Below are positions 55,328-64,000 of a stretch of 64,000 bases of DNA, one piece after another; the first letter of the stretch is position 1; each line of letters starts with the position of its first letter. A program made the translations under genes and the position numbers. The DNA is from Sphingopyxis witflariensis (GTDB taxonomy: Bacteria > Pseudomonadota > Alphaproteobacteria > Sphingomonadales > Sphingomonadaceae): positions 124,001 to 188,000 of the forward strand of contig NZ_NISJ01000001.1 of NCBI RefSeq assembly GCF_002205635.1. Reading direction: 5' to 3'. The notes under the pieces are model-generated. The model had not been told where the DNA came from and searched no databases. It worked only from the letters and a program-made list of their open reading frames with translations.

Positions 55328-56716
55328 TTACCGCGCGCCCTCTGGCCACAGCACAACGCGGACCGTCTGAAGCAGGATCAACAGATCGAGGAAGGGTGAA
55401 TAATTTTTGGCGTAATAGAGATCATATTCCAGCTTCACCCGCGCATCCTCGACCGAGGCGCCATAGGGGTAATTGATCTGCGCCCAGCCGGTCAGGCCGG
55501 GCTTCACCATATGGCGTTCGGCATAATAGGTCAGTTCGCGTTCCAGTTCCTCGACGAACGCCGGGCGTTCGGGGCGCGGCCCGACAAAGCTCATATCGCC
55601 CTTCAGCACGCACCATATCTGCGGCAGTTCGTCGATGCGCAATGTGCGAATAATCTTTCCGACGCGCGTGATGCGCGGATCATTTTCGCTCGCCCACACC
55701 GCCTGCCCCGCAGCCTCGGCATCGGTCCGCATCGAACGGATTTTGACGATGCTGTAATGCTCGCCAAACAGGCCGACGCGCGACTGGCGATAAAATATCG
55801 GCCCCTTGCTATCGAGCTTGACCGCGATCCCGGCGACAAGGATCAGCGGCAGGCCGATCACCAGCATGGCGAGGCTCGCACCAATGTCGCACAGGCGCTT
55901 GATGACCTTGGAAATCCTCTGCTCGGCCGAAAATCCGTCAGAAAAGATCAGCGCGCTGGGGTTGGTCGTCGCGAGGTCGATCCGCCCCGTTTCCCGCTCG
56001 ATAAAGCTTGAGATGTCGTTGACATGGACGCCCGTCGTTTTGACGCGCAGCAGGTCGGTCAGCGGCAGCGCGCCGCGTCGCTCTTCGACCGCCAGCACCA
56101 CCTCGCTCACACCCAGTTCGACGACATGGTCGGACAGGTTATCGATCGCGTCGCGCGGAACCGCCCCTGCGATTTTCTTTTCGACCGGCGACATGGCGAC
56201 AAATCCCGCCATGATCAGCCCGCTGCCCGGTTCGTTCGCCAGCTTGGCAAGGCGCGCCGCGCGCGGCCCGGCACCCAGAACCAGGACGCGCCGGCGAAAG
56301 GCGTCGGCGCCAGCCGTCTGGGTCAGCGCGAGCCGGATCAGGAACAGCGCGGCGATTGCCAGCGCCATCGCGTAGAAACTGTTCGCGCGCCACAAGGTCG
56401 CGGTAGGAAACAGGAAGCCGACGACCGACAGGAAGATCACGCCCAGCGACACCGCCGCGAGCAATCGCGCCGTCGCAAAGCCCATCGAGCGCAGCGCCTC
56501 GCCGCCATAGAGGCCGGTCGCCATCATCGCGAGCGAATTGGCGACGGCAAAGGTCGCGAGCGGCAGGCTGCGGTCGGAGAGCGGGCCAGCGTCGAAACCG
56601 GCCTGATAGGCATAAAGATGCCACGCCGCCTCCGCCGACGCGAGCAGCGCGAGAAATTCGATCAGCGCCAGCCAGACGACCGCGCGCGGGACATAATGTT
56701 TGAACAGTCTGAACAT
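55328..56716 (-). CDS. epsB: XrtA-associated exopolysaccharide sugar transferase (TIGR03013 type)
   Basis: A 462-residue polyprenyl-phosphate sugar-1-phosphate transferase. Four amino-terminal helices are followed by a CoA-binding-like domain (VLGAGPRAARLAKLANE) and the catalytic bacterial sugar transferase domain (KRLCDIGASLAMLVIGLPLI to GLTGWAQINYPYGAS). It starts repeat-unit assembly on the lipid carrier at the inner membrane. The symbol epsB follows Methylobacillus usage for this family; other exopolysaccharide genes and the exosortase are not in the window. Confidence 0.9.
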   Translation of the reverse strand: MFRLFKHYVPRAVVWLALIEFLALLASAEAAWHLYAYQAGFDAGPLSDRSLPLATFAVANSLAMMATGLYGGEALRSMGFATARLLAAVSLGVIFLSVVGFLFPTATLWRANSFYAMALAIAALFLIRLALTQTAGADAFRRRVLVLGAGPRAARLAKLANEPGSGLIMAGFVAMSPVEKKIAGAVPRDAIDNLSDHVVELGVSEVVLAVEERRGALPLTDLLRVKTTGVHVNDISSFIERETGRIDLATTNPSALIFSDGFSAEQRISKVIKRLCDIGASLAMLVIGLPLILVAGIAVKLDSKGPIFYRQSRVGLFGEHYSIVKIRSMRTDAEAAGQAVWASENDPRITRVGKIIRTLRIDELPQIWCVLKGDMSFVGPRPERPAFVEELERELTYYAERHMVKPGLTGWAQINYPYGASVEDARVKLEYDLYYAKNYSPFLDLLILLQTVRVVLWPEGAR

Positions 56717-56763
56717 CGGAAAGCGTTGCGCCCTTTCGGGTCGCCATAGTAGGTAACAGGGGT

Positions 56764-56788
56764 GAAGTGTCGGTTAATTTTACACTTC
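56764..56788. promoter_or_regulatory. Palindrome between epsB and manC, possible PrsR site
   Basis: Perfect 7-bp dyad GAAGTGT / ACACTTC around an AT-rich 11-bp core. It is the only strong dyad between the divergent epsB operon and manC, so PrsR or another regulator may control both. I see no clear sigma-54 -24/-12 element beside it. Confidence 0.4.
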
Positions 56789-56845
56789 TCAAATCTCGCT
56801 CGTCCCGAGGGAGGCCCGACGACGCAAGAGGATCGACTGAACGCC

Positions 56846-57883
56846 ATGACCGCAACGATACAACCCGTCATCCTGTGCGGCGGCGCCGGAACCCGGCTTT
56901 GGCCCGAATCGCGCGGCACCCGCGCCAAACAATTCCTGCCGCTGACCAGCAGCACCAGCCTGTTCCAACAGACCGTCGCGCGGGTGCCGGCGGGCGAAAC
57001 TTTCGCCTCGCCAATCATCCTGTGCGGCGATGCGCACGTCCCCTTTGTCCGCGAACAAATGGGTCAGGCCGAAGCTTCGCTGCTGGTCGAGCCGATGCCG
57101 CGCAGCACCGCCGCCGCGATCGCGCTCGCCGTCGCACGGTCCGACGCCGACACGCTGCTGCTCGCCATGCCCAGCGATCATGTCATCGCGGACGTCCCCG
57201 CCTTTCACGCCGCGATTGCCCAGGGAGCGCGCCTCGCGCAGCAGGACTGGCTTGTGACCTTCGGCATCACCCCCGACCGCCCCGACACCGGCTTTGGCTA
57301 TATCGCCGGCGGCGCACCGCTGGACGACGCAGGTTTCGCGGTTAGCCGTTTCATCGAAAAACCCCCGCTCGCCGAGGCCGAAGCAATGCTCGCGGCGGGC
57401 ACTTACAGCTGGAATGCCGGGATTTTCCTGTTTCGCGCGGGCCGGATGCGCGATGCGATGCTCACCCATTGCCGCGCGATCTTTGAGGCGGCGGACCGTG
57501 CCGTGGCGGCGGGCATGCACGATGGCGACGCTTTTTACGCGGACGCCATCGCGTTCGAAAAGGCGCCGTCGGATTCGATCGACTATGCGGTCATGGAAAA
57601 GGACGATCGCGTCGCCGTCGTCCCCGTCCAGATGGGCTGGTCCGACCTTGGCAGCTGGCAGACCGTTCACACGCTCGCGGCGGACAAGGACGCCAACGGC
57701 AATGTCGCAGTAGGCGACGTGTTTCTGCATGAAAGCCGCGGCAATCTGGTCCGCGCCCCCGGCAAACGCGTGTCGCTGATAGGCATGGAGGATGTTGCGG
57801 TCATCGTCGATGGCGACGATATATTGGTGATGCCGCTTGCCCGGTCGCAGGATGTCCGCGCAGCAGCCAAGGCGCGCGACTAA
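56846..57883 (+). CDS. manC: Mannose-1-phosphate guanylyltransferase
   Basis: A 345-residue GDP-mannose-forming enzyme. The nucleotide loop is ILCGGAGTRLWPESRGTRAKQF, the metal region MPSDHVI, the sugar loop RFIEKP and the later SIDYAVMEK. It is the short form lacking the fused isomerase domain. GDP-mannose feeds exopolysaccharide and lipopolysaccharide synthesis, which suits its place opposite the epsB operon. ATG 56846 was chosen by family start; there is no strong ribosome site. Confidence 0.92.
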   Translation: MTATIQPVILCGGAGTRLWPESRGTRAKQFLPLTSSTSLFQQTVARVPAGETFASPIILCGDAHVPFVREQMGQAEASLLVEPMPRSTAAAIALAVARSDADTLLLAMPSDHVIADVPAFHAAIAQGARLAQQDWLVTFGITPDRPDTGFGYIAGGAPLDDAGFAVSRFIEKPPLAEAEAMLAAGTYSWNAGIFLFRAGRMRDAMLTHCRAIFEAADRAVAAGMHDGDAFYADAIAFEKAPSDSIDYAVMEKDDRVAVVPVQMGWSDLGSWQTVHTLAADKDANGNVAVGDVFLHESRGNLVRAPGKRVSLIGMEDVAVIVDGDDILVMPLARSQDVRAAAKARD

Positions 57884-57887
57884 GCCT

Positions 57888-58595
57888 GTGGCGTCGCACC
57901 GGTTCGCCGATGCCCCGCTCGGGCTGCTCGATCATCACCCGCACGAACTGCGCGCGCGCCATTGCCACGACGACGCGTTTGTCGCGATCGTGCTGGAGGG
58001 CGGCTATCAGGAAGCCGGCGATGAGGGCCGCTTCGACGTCCGTCCCGGCGACGCGCTGATCCACCATCCCTTCGAATCCCACCTCGATCGTGTCGCGGCA
58101 AGGGGTGCGCGCGTGCTTGTGCTCGATCTGCCCGCCGAACTTGCGGCAAACCCGCAAGTGCGCGGACGCGTCGACGATCCCGACACGCTCGTCCGCCTCG
58201 CCGCATGCGACCCGCGCAGTGCCGCGGCGGCCTTCGCCGAGCAATTCGTCGCGCTTCCCGACCGGGCGCAGGACTGGCCCGACCTGCTTGCGCACGACCT
58301 GCGCGGCGGCGAGCCGATCCAGCTCGGCGAATGGGCCGAGCGCGCGGGCGTGCGCGCCGAAACGCTGAGCCGCGGCTTCCGCGCCGCCTATGGCTGCACC
58401 CCCAAGGCCTATCGCGCCGACGTCCGCGCCCGCGCCGCGCTCGCGGCGATCCGCTCGGGCGTCGAGGCGCTTGCCGACATAGCGCACGGCCTTCATTTCA
58501 CCGATCAGGCCCATATGACACATGCGGTCGCACGGCTCAGCGGCGCAACCCCGGGCTCGTGGCGCCGGGGTCAAATCGATACAAGACTCGGCTGA
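57888..58595 (+). CDS. AraC family regulator
   Basis: A 235-residue protein: an amino-terminal cupin-like ligand domain (HPHELRARHCHDDAFVAIVLEGGY, DVRPGDALIHHPFESH) and a carboxy-terminal AraC-type double helix-turn-helix (LGEWAERAGVRAETLSRGFRAAYG, then IAHGLHFTDQAHMTHAV). The start is uncertain: GTG 57888, 4 nt after the manC stop, or an ATG at 57852 inside manC. It may be co-transcribed with manC. The target is unknown. Confidence 0.82.
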   Translation: MASHRFADAPLGLLDHHPHELRARHCHDDAFVAIVLEGGYQEAGDEGRFDVRPGDALIHHPFESHLDRVAARGARVLVLDLPAELAANPQVRGRVDDPDTLVRLAACDPRSAAAAFAEQFVALPDRAQDWPDLLAHDLRGGEPIQLGEWAERAGVRAETLSRGFRAAYGCTPKAYRADVRARAALAAIRSGVEALADIAHGLHFTDQAHMTHAVARLSGATPGSWRRGQIDTRLG

Positions 58596-58640
58596 CGCCA
58601 CCGTGTAGCATTCGGACAACACACTTTATCGGAGACGATC

Positions 58641-60470
58641 ATGCTCGACCGCCGCACCCTCATCGCCACCCTCGCCGCGACCTCCGCCCTCGCGGGCATT
58701 CGCAACCCCGCGGCTGCGCTGACCGGCGAGGCGGCGAACAGCGAAGGTACGCGACTCACCGCCATCTACGAGCGCTTCTATGACCGGATGATCGACGAAA
58801 GCCCCGAATTTGCGACCGCGCTCGGGCTCGACAAAGACGCCCGCCTGCCACTCAAAGCCCGGCTCGACGACCGTTCGCCCGCAGGAATCAAGCGCAGCCA
58901 TCAGCTCTATCGCGACGGCCTTGCCGAGCTGAAAAAGATTGATGCGCCAAAGCTTTCCGGGATGGACCTCGTTAATTACGAAACCTTCCGCGGTCCGTGG
59001 GAATCTTTCGTCAAGGCGTACGACACCTTCGACTATGGCCTCCACAGCTGGCCCGAGCCGCATCCGGTAACCCAGCTGTCAGGCACCTATCGCTCGACCC
59101 CCGACTTTCTCATCAACCAGCACGGCATCGCGAACGCCGCCGATGCCGAAGCCTATCTCGCGCGCTGCGCCGATTTCGCGGTGCAGCTCGACAATGAAAC
59201 GGGCCGCATCAAGGCCGATCATGCCAACGGCATCATCCCGCCCGATTTCGTCATCGACCGCACGCTTGGCCAGTTTGATCGCATCTGGGCCCCCGCCCCC
59301 GACGCCAACGGGCTGACGAAGAACCTCGCCGCGAAGACGAAAAGCATCCCCGGCGACTGGGCCAGGCGCTGCGCCGCCATCGTCGAAGGAAAAATCTACC
59401 CGGCGATGCGCCGGCAGGCCGAAGAGCTGCGCGCGGCGCGCCCGCGAGCGACGCACGACGCCGGCGTGTGGCGCCTGCCCAAAGGCGACCAATATTACGC
59501 CTATGCGCTGCGCTACGCGACGACGACGGGCATGTCGGCCGAGGAAGTGCACAAGCTCGGGCTCGAGCGCGTCGCCGATCTGAGCGCGCAGGCCGACGCG
59601 ATCTTCAAGGCGCAGGGGATGACGAAAGGCAGCGTCGCCGAACGCATGCGCGCACTCGGTAAAGACCCGCGCTTCCTCTATCCCAACACCGAAGAGGGCA
59701 AGGCGAAGCTGATCGCCGAGCTCAACAACCAGATGCAGGCGATCCAGGCCCGGCTGCCCGAGGCTTTCGGCCGCCTGCCCGAGGCGAAGGTCGAGATCCG
59801 CCGTGTCCCCGCAGATATTGAGGACGGGGCGACCGGCGGCTATTATCAGATACCAGCGCTCGATGGCTCACGCCCTGGCGCCTATTATATCAACCTACGC
59901 GACACAGCGGAAAACCCCAGCTGGACGCTGCCGACGCTTACCTATCACGAGGCGTCGCCGGGCCATCATCACCAGATCGCGCTCGCGCAAGAGGCCGAGG
60001 GCATTCCGCGCCTCCGCCGCCTCCCTGCTTACTCAGTCTATACCGAGGGCTGGGGTCTCTACGCCGAGCAGCTCGCCGACGAGATGGGGGTCTATGAAAA
60101 CGACCCGTGGGGCCGTCTCGGCTACCTTCAGTCCTATATGTTCCGCGCCGCGCGCCTCGTCGCCGATACCGGACTCCACCACTATAAATGGACGCGAGAG
60201 AAGGCTATCGCCTATTATAACGACACGCTCGGCACCCCCGAACCTTCGAACGTCACCGAGATCGAGCGCTATTGCGTGTGGCCAGGCCAAGCGACAAGCT
60301 ATAAGGTCGGCCAGACGCGCTGGGTCGCAATCCGCGAGAAGGCAAAAGCCGCGCTCGGCACCAAATTCGACCTCCGCGCCTTCCACGACACCGCACTGTC
60401 GGCGGGCGCGATGCCAATCTCGGTGCTCGAATCGGTCATCGACCGCTGGGTTATGGCGCAAAAGGCCTGA
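58641..60470 (+). CDS. DUF885 metallopeptidase-like exported protein
   Basis: A 609-residue exported protein (signal ending NPAAA-L region near residue 27). It belongs to DUF885, related to M32/M2-like zinc peptidases: HEASPGHHHQ near 436-445 is the HExxxGH metal motif and TEGWGLYAEQ supplies the third ligand. Members are likely periplasmic peptidases. GGAGA lies 5 nt before the ATG. It is separated from the AraC gene by 45 bp. Confidence 0.9.
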   Translation: MLDRRTLIATLAATSALAGIRNPAAALTGEAANSEGTRLTAIYERFYDRMIDESPEFATALGLDKDARLPLKARLDDRSPAGIKRSHQLYRDGLAELKKIDAPKLSGMDLVNYETFRGPWESFVKAYDTFDYGLHSWPEPHPVTQLSGTYRSTPDFLINQHGIANAADAEAYLARCADFAVQLDNETGRIKADHANGIIPPDFVIDRTLGQFDRIWAPAPDANGLTKNLAAKTKSIPGDWARRCAAIVEGKIYPAMRRQAEELRAARPRATHDAGVWRLPKGDQYYAYALRYATTTGMSAEEVHKLGLERVADLSAQADAIFKAQGMTKGSVAERMRALGKDPRFLYPNTEEGKAKLIAELNNQMQAIQARLPEAFGRLPEAKVEIRRVPADIEDGATGGYYQIPALDGSRPGAYYINLRDTAENPSWTLPTLTYHEASPGHHHQIALAQEAEGIPRLRRLPAYSVYTEGWGLYAEQLADEMGVYENDPWGRLGYLQSYMFRAARLVADTGLHHYKWTREKAIAYYNDTLGTPEPSNVTEIERYCVWPGQATSYKVGQTRWVAIREKAKAALGTKFDLRAFHDTALSAGAMPISVLESVIDRWVMAQKA

Positions 60471-60523
60471 TTGGTCGGCATAGCACGCGCCCCCTTGGTC
60501 ACCCCGGGAACCGCTGACCGGCC

Positions 60524-61915
60524 TCAATCCCCCACAAAATCGAAAGCGCTCACTCCGCGCTCGCCTTCGCGGAAGCGCAGCGGGCGACCGAGCGGCGGCA
60601 TCGAGCGCTGGACGCAGCCGGTGCGCGTGCAGCGGCGACAGCCGAGTCCGATCGGGGTTGCGGGGCTGCGCATCAGGTCGATCCCGCGCGCGGCGATCAG
60701 TGGTGCGGCGATCTTGGCATCGACCCCGACGCACACGGCAAAGCGCGCCGGAGTGCCGCTGCCGGTGGCGCCGGGAGCCGCAACCGAGCGCGACTGGGTG
60801 AACCAGCGCGATCCGTCTTCGAGCTCGACGAGATCGGCGACCACCTCGCCGGGGCGGGCGAAGGCTTCGTGGACGCCCCACAGCGGACAGCGCGCATCAC
60901 CATCGACAAGCGGCGACTGGCTCGCCCCGGCGTAGCGCTTGCTCCCCTGCCCCGCGCGGTCGATGCGCAGCATGAAAAAGGGCTGGCCGCGCGCGCCGAC
61001 GCGCTGGAGCGTCGTCAGCCGATGCGCGACCTGTTCAAAGCCCGCGCCGAAACGCCGCTGGAGTAGCAACAGGTCGTAACCCGTTGCGTCGCATGCGCGC
61101 AGGAAGCGGCTGTACGGCATCATCAGCGCGGCGGCGAAATAGTGGATCAGATGGCGCTCGAACAGGCGCGCGGCGGCGGTCTCGGCGAATTCGGCGCCCG
61201 CAACCAGCGCGTCGATCTCGGCCTTTGCCTCGATCTGCGCGAGTGTCGCCGCGGCCTGAAAGGTGCGCGAGGCGGGTCGGAGCAGTTCATTCAGCATCAG
61301 CTGTCGCGCGTGCCAGTCGAGCCAGCGCAGCCGGTCGGGCATGACGTCGCTGGGCAGGATGCGGATACCGAGCTGGTGCCGCGAGCGCAGCCGTTCGGCG
61401 ATCGTCCCGTAAAGATCGCCGCCCGCGAGGCGCAGTTCGTCGGCCAGTTCCTCGGCACGCGCATCGAGATCGGCAAAATGGTTGCGCCATTTTTCGATCG
61501 CGCGGCGCACCGCATCGACCTCCGGCGCTTCGGCCATTGCCGGTGTCGTCGCGGCATCGCCTGCGCGATCAAACAAGCGTGCGAAGGCAGCCGCCGTCGC
61601 AGGGGCGGTTTGCAGCCATTCCTCGACCTCCTGCGCCCCGATCCCAAGGTCGGCGAAGCGCGGATCGGCGAGCCGCCGCCGCAGTCCCGCGAGCCCGCCG
61701 GGCACCTCATCGGCGCCGAGTTTCGCGGCGTCGAAACCGAAACGCTCGGCCAGCCGCACGATTACCGTGGCGCTGAGCGGGCGCTGGCTATGCTCGATCA
61801 GGTTGAGATAGCTGGGCGAAATGTCGAGCGCGTCAGCCATCGCCGCCTGCGTCAACCCCGCCTCGCGCCGCACCTTGCGCACCGCTGGTCCGGCAAACAC
61901 CCGTCGCTCCGCCAT
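60524..61915 (-). CDS. ScfR-type short-chain fatty acyl regulator (RamB-like)
   Basis: A 463-residue regulator with an amino-terminal Cro/XRE helix-turn-helix (LTQAAMADALDISPSYLNLIEH, about 21-42) and the carboxy-terminal short-chain fatty acyl regulator domain, ending with the cysteine cluster GLGCRRCTRTGCVQR. Relatives such as RamB, PrpR and MccR sense acyl-CoA and control acetate or propionate use. It is divergent from isocitrate lyase, its probable target. Confidence 0.9.
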   Translation of the reverse strand: MAERRVFAGPAVRKVRREAGLTQAAMADALDISPSYLNLIEHSQRPLSATVIVRLAERFGFDAAKLGADEVPGGLAGLRRRLADPRFADLGIGAQEVEEWLQTAPATAAAFARLFDRAGDAATTPAMAEAPEVDAVRRAIEKWRNHFADLDARAEELADELRLAGGDLYGTIAERLRSRHQLGIRILPSDVMPDRLRWLDWHARQLMLNELLRPASRTFQAAATLAQIEAKAEIDALVAGAEFAETAAARLFERHLIHYFAAALMMPYSRFLRACDATGYDLLLLQRRFGAGFEQVAHRLTTLQRVGARGQPFFMLRIDRAGQGSKRYAGASQSPLVDGDARCPLWGVHEAFARPGEVVADLVELEDGSRWFTQSRSVAAPGATGSGTPARFAVCVGVDAKIAAPLIAARGIDLMRSPATPIGLGCRRCTRTGCVQRSMPPLGRPLRFREGERGVSAFDFVGD

Positions 61916-61982
61916 CGCCTGTAACTTTCTTTACTAATTTACACCCCATTTTGCACTTATACGCCATATTTCACAAGAATAA

Positions 61983-62011
61983 TTGACAAAGCTTTTCACT
62001 TTTGGCGCAAT
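61983..62011 (+). promoter_or_regulatory. Likely aceA promoter
   Basis: TTGACA (61983-61988) and CGCAAT (62006-62011) are 17 nt apart, about 58 nt before the aceA start. TTTTGCAC at 61949-61956 and TTTTCAC at 61993-61999 are possible half sites for the divergent ScfR-type regulator. Confidence 0.55.
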
Positions 62012-62069
62012 GACCGGCAAATCATGTCCATCACCTCCAACGCCCCAACGGGCGCAGCCAAGGGACAAG

Positions 62070-63665
62070 ATGATGGGCTACCAAGAAGATATGGCGCAGT
62101 CGGGCCGCCTGATCCGCGACTATGACGGCACATGGGACGGCATCAGCGCCGAAAGCATCGCCCGCATGCGCGCCCAGAACAAGTTCCGCACCGGCCTTGA
62201 CGTTGCACGCTATACCGCCCGCATCATGCGCGCCGACATGGCCGCTTATGACGCCGACCCCGCGAACTACACCCAGTCGCTCGGTTGCTGGCACGGCTTC
62301 ATCGCGCAGCAGAAGATGATCTCGATCAAGAAGCATTTCGGGACCGTCAAGGGCCGCTACATCTATCTCTCGGGCTGGATGATCGCGGCGCTGCGCAGCG
62401 AATTCGGGCCGCTTCCCGACCAGTCGATGCACGAAAAGACCAGCGTTCCGGCGCTGATCGAGGAAATCTACACCTTCCTGCGTCAGGCCGATGCCCGTGA
62501 ACTGGGCGGCCTGTTCCGCGAACTCGACGCTGCGCGCGCCGAGGGCGACGAACTCAAGGCAAAGCAGGTTCAGGCGAGCATCGACAATTATGAAACCCAC
62601 GTCGTGCCGATCATCGCCGACATCGACGCGGGCTTCGGCAACGCCGAGGCGACCTATCTGCTCGCCAAGAAGATGATCGAAGCCGGCGCCTGCGCACTGC
62701 AGATCGAAAATCAGGTCTCGGACGAAAAGCAGTGCGGTCATCAGGACGGCAAGGTCACCGTGCCGCACGAGGATTTCATCGCGAAAATCCGTGCCTGCCG
62801 CTATGCCTTCATGGAATTGGGCGTCGAGGACGGCATCATCGTCACCCGCACCGACAGCCTTGGCGCCGGCCTGACCAAGCAGATTGCCTTCTCGAAGGAA
62901 GCCGGCGATCTGGGCGATCAGTATAACAGCTATCTCGATTGCGAAGAGGTCGAAGGCGCGGGCAATCCCGGCGACGTCCTGATCAACCGCGACGGCAAGC
63001 TGATGCGCCCGAAGCGTCTGCCCTCGAACCTCTATCAGTTCCGTTCGGGAACCGGCGAAGATCGCTGCGTGATGGATTGCATCGCTAGCCTTCAGAACGG
63101 CGCCGACCTGCTGTGGATCGAAACCGAAAAGCCGCATATCGAACAGATCGCCGGCATGGTCGACCGCATCCGCGAAGTCGTCCCCAATGCGAAGCTCGCT
63201 TACAATAACTCGCCGAGCTTCAACTGGACGCTGAACTTCCGCCAGCAGGTGTTCGACGCCTGGGAGAAGGACGGCAAGGATGTCAGCGCCTATGATCGCG
63301 CCAAGCTGATGAGCGTTGATTATGATGGCACCGAGCTGAGCGACGAGGCCGACAACCGCATCCGCACCTTCCAGCGCGATTCGGCGAAGCGGGCGGGGAT
63401 TTTCCACCACCTCATCACCCTGCCGACCTATCACACCGCGGCGATGTCGACCGACAATCTTGCGAAGGAATATTTCGGCGACGAAGCGATGCTGGGTTAC
63501 GTCAAGGGCGTCCAGCGCGCCGAAATCCGTCAGGGTATCGCCTGTGTGAAGCACCAGAATATGTCGGGCAGCGACATTGGTGACGATCACAAGGAATATT
63601 TCGCCGGCGAAGCCGCGCTGAAAGCTTCGGGCAAGGACAATACGATGAACCAATTCGCGGCCTGA
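62070..63665 (+). CDS. aceA: Isocitrate lyase
   Basis: AceA splits isocitrate to succinate and glyoxylate, the first step of the glyoxylate bypass needed on acetate and fatty acids. The 531-residue protein is of the longer class; the catalytic motif is KQCGH (classically KKCGH), preceded by IIADIDAGFGNAEATY and IENQVSDE. ATG 62070 was chosen because AAGG lies 6 nt upstream and the family starts here; the open frame upstream crosses the promoter. Malate synthase is not in the window. A terminator follows. Confidence 0.94.
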   Translation: MMGYQEDMAQSGRLIRDYDGTWDGISAESIARMRAQNKFRTGLDVARYTARIMRADMAAYDADPANYTQSLGCWHGFIAQQKMISIKKHFGTVKGRYIYLSGWMIAALRSEFGPLPDQSMHEKTSVPALIEEIYTFLRQADARELGGLFRELDAARAEGDELKAKQVQASIDNYETHVVPIIADIDAGFGNAEATYLLAKKMIEAGACALQIENQVSDEKQCGHQDGKVTVPHEDFIAKIRACRYAFMELGVEDGIIVTRTDSLGAGLTKQIAFSKEAGDLGDQYNSYLDCEEVEGAGNPGDVLINRDGKLMRPKRLPSNLYQFRSGTGEDRCVMDCIASLQNGADLLWIETEKPHIEQIAGMVDRIREVVPNAKLAYNNSPSFNWTLNFRQQVFDAWEKDGKDVSAYDRAKLMSVDYDGTELSDEADNRIRTFQRDSAKRAGIFHHLITLPTYHTAAMSTDNLAKEYFGDEAMLGYVKGVQRAEIRQGIACVKHQNMSGSDIGDDHKEYFAGEAALKASGKDNTMNQFAA

Positions 63666-63740
63666 CCACCGCATGAAGAGATTGGTGTGGGGCGCCTTGC
63701 TAGCCCTTCACCTCCCGAGCTTTCCTGGGGAGGAAAGCCT

Positions 63741-63780
63741 GTCCGTCGGAAGCTTAACAGCTTTCGGCGGACATTTTTTT
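63741..63780 (+). terminator. Intrinsic terminator of aceA
   Basis: Stem GTCCGTCGGAAGC / GCTTTCGGCGGAC (with two mismatched or G-U positions), loop TTAACA, followed by ATTTTTTT. Placed 75 nt after the aceA stop. Confidence 0.85.
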
Positions 63781-63911
63781 GGCTTCTCCCGGGCCAGTTC
63801 AGACCAGTTCGTAAACCGGATTGTCAATTCTGCGCTTGCCCATGACGCGCGAGGCAGGCATTATGTTGCAATGCACAACCTATTCACCCTCTCCCCCGGG
63901 GCGATCACATC

Positions 63912-64000
63912 ATGAGCGACACTCGCCTGAAACTGATGGAAGCCATCGCGCGCCGACGCACCGTCACCGCGCAATATAATGGCAATGTCATGGAACTAGC
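63912..64000 (+). CDS. Partial gene, start of unknown protein
   Basis: The first 29 codons (MSDTRLKLMEAIARRRTVTA...) run to the window end. The pattern of a helix followed by a strand VTAQYNG loosely resembles the start of WYL-like domains, but the fragment is too short to assign. The sequence before it has no convincing ribosome site. Confidence 0.4.
   Translation, partial: MSDTRLKLMEAIARRRTVTAQYNGNVMEL

Noticed and set aside
53177-55399. A 740-codon open frame on the plus strand
   Set aside because: It is antisense to prsK, and its translation is rich in Arg, Gln and Asp without domains. The minus-strand kinase has all its motifs.
63673-63915. An 80-codon plus-strand frame after aceA
   Set aside because: It reads through the intrinsic terminator at 63741-63780, has no recognisable domain and overlaps the start of the next gene.

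Overview
The window looks like chromosomal DNA from an alphaproteobacterium of the Sphingomonadaceae, most likely Sphingopyxis or a close relative. This rests on high G+C, the argD-argF-hslO and gph/glmU/glmS gene orders, a CcrM-type GANTC methyltransferase, the three-part NAD(P) transhydrogenase, an XrtA/PEP-CTERM regulatory block and many compact palindromic intergenic repeats. The genus call is inference from gene content. I see no rRNA, tRNA, CRISPR array, insertion sequence or prophage; gene density is about one per kb, often with 1-8 nt overlaps.

Layout. 1-6.2 kb: queuosine genes queC/queE, a DUF3617 protein, hslO, arginine genes argF and argD, a flavin monooxygenase and an Lrp regulator, nearly all leftward. 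6.3-10.9 kb: LysE exporter, aldo/keto reductase, DUF411 protein, dienelactone hydrolase, a repeat-filled gap, a HAD phosphatase and a 62-residue protein. 10.9-17.6 kb: amino-sugar genes glmS and glmU with gph, split by a VapBC-like toxin-antitoxin pair and small genes. 17.6-20.2 kb: a tightly overlapping MarR / PqqD-like / HprK-like kinase / nucleotidyltransferase operon. 20.3-25.2 kb: a second overlapping operon of beta-helix protein, dihaem cytochrome, maleylacetoacetate isomerase and TonB receptor.

25.3-34.8 kb: DUF2147 protein, an Asp/Glu racemase relative, pntA1/pntA2/pntB interrupted by a fasciclin gene and a terminator, a degenerate NtrC-type regulator, folP and ccrM, whose upstream region holds seven GANTC sites. 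35-44.4 kb: DUF2804, SDR, rnhB, a thiD-VOC fusion, DUF1272, glmM, a dicarboxylate-type symporter, an aldo/keto reductase, DUF1003 and NnrU. 44.4-49.9 kb: two amidohydrolases (one lacking its metal ligands) with a POT peptide transporter, a nitroreductase and a small GntR regulator. 50-57.9 kb: the XrtA/PEP-CTERM block prsT-prsR-prsK-epsB, with mannose-1-phosphate guanylyltransferase divergent across a palindromic box. 57.9-64 kb: AraC regulator, DUF885 peptidase-like protein, ScfR-type regulator divergent from isocitrate lyase aceA, and the start of one more gene.

Best candidates for little-described biology are the MarR/PqqD/HprK-like/nucleotidyltransferase operon, the beta-helix/cytochrome/TonB operon, the active/inactive amidohydrolase pair, and the placement of all simple dispersed repeats directly behind stop codons.
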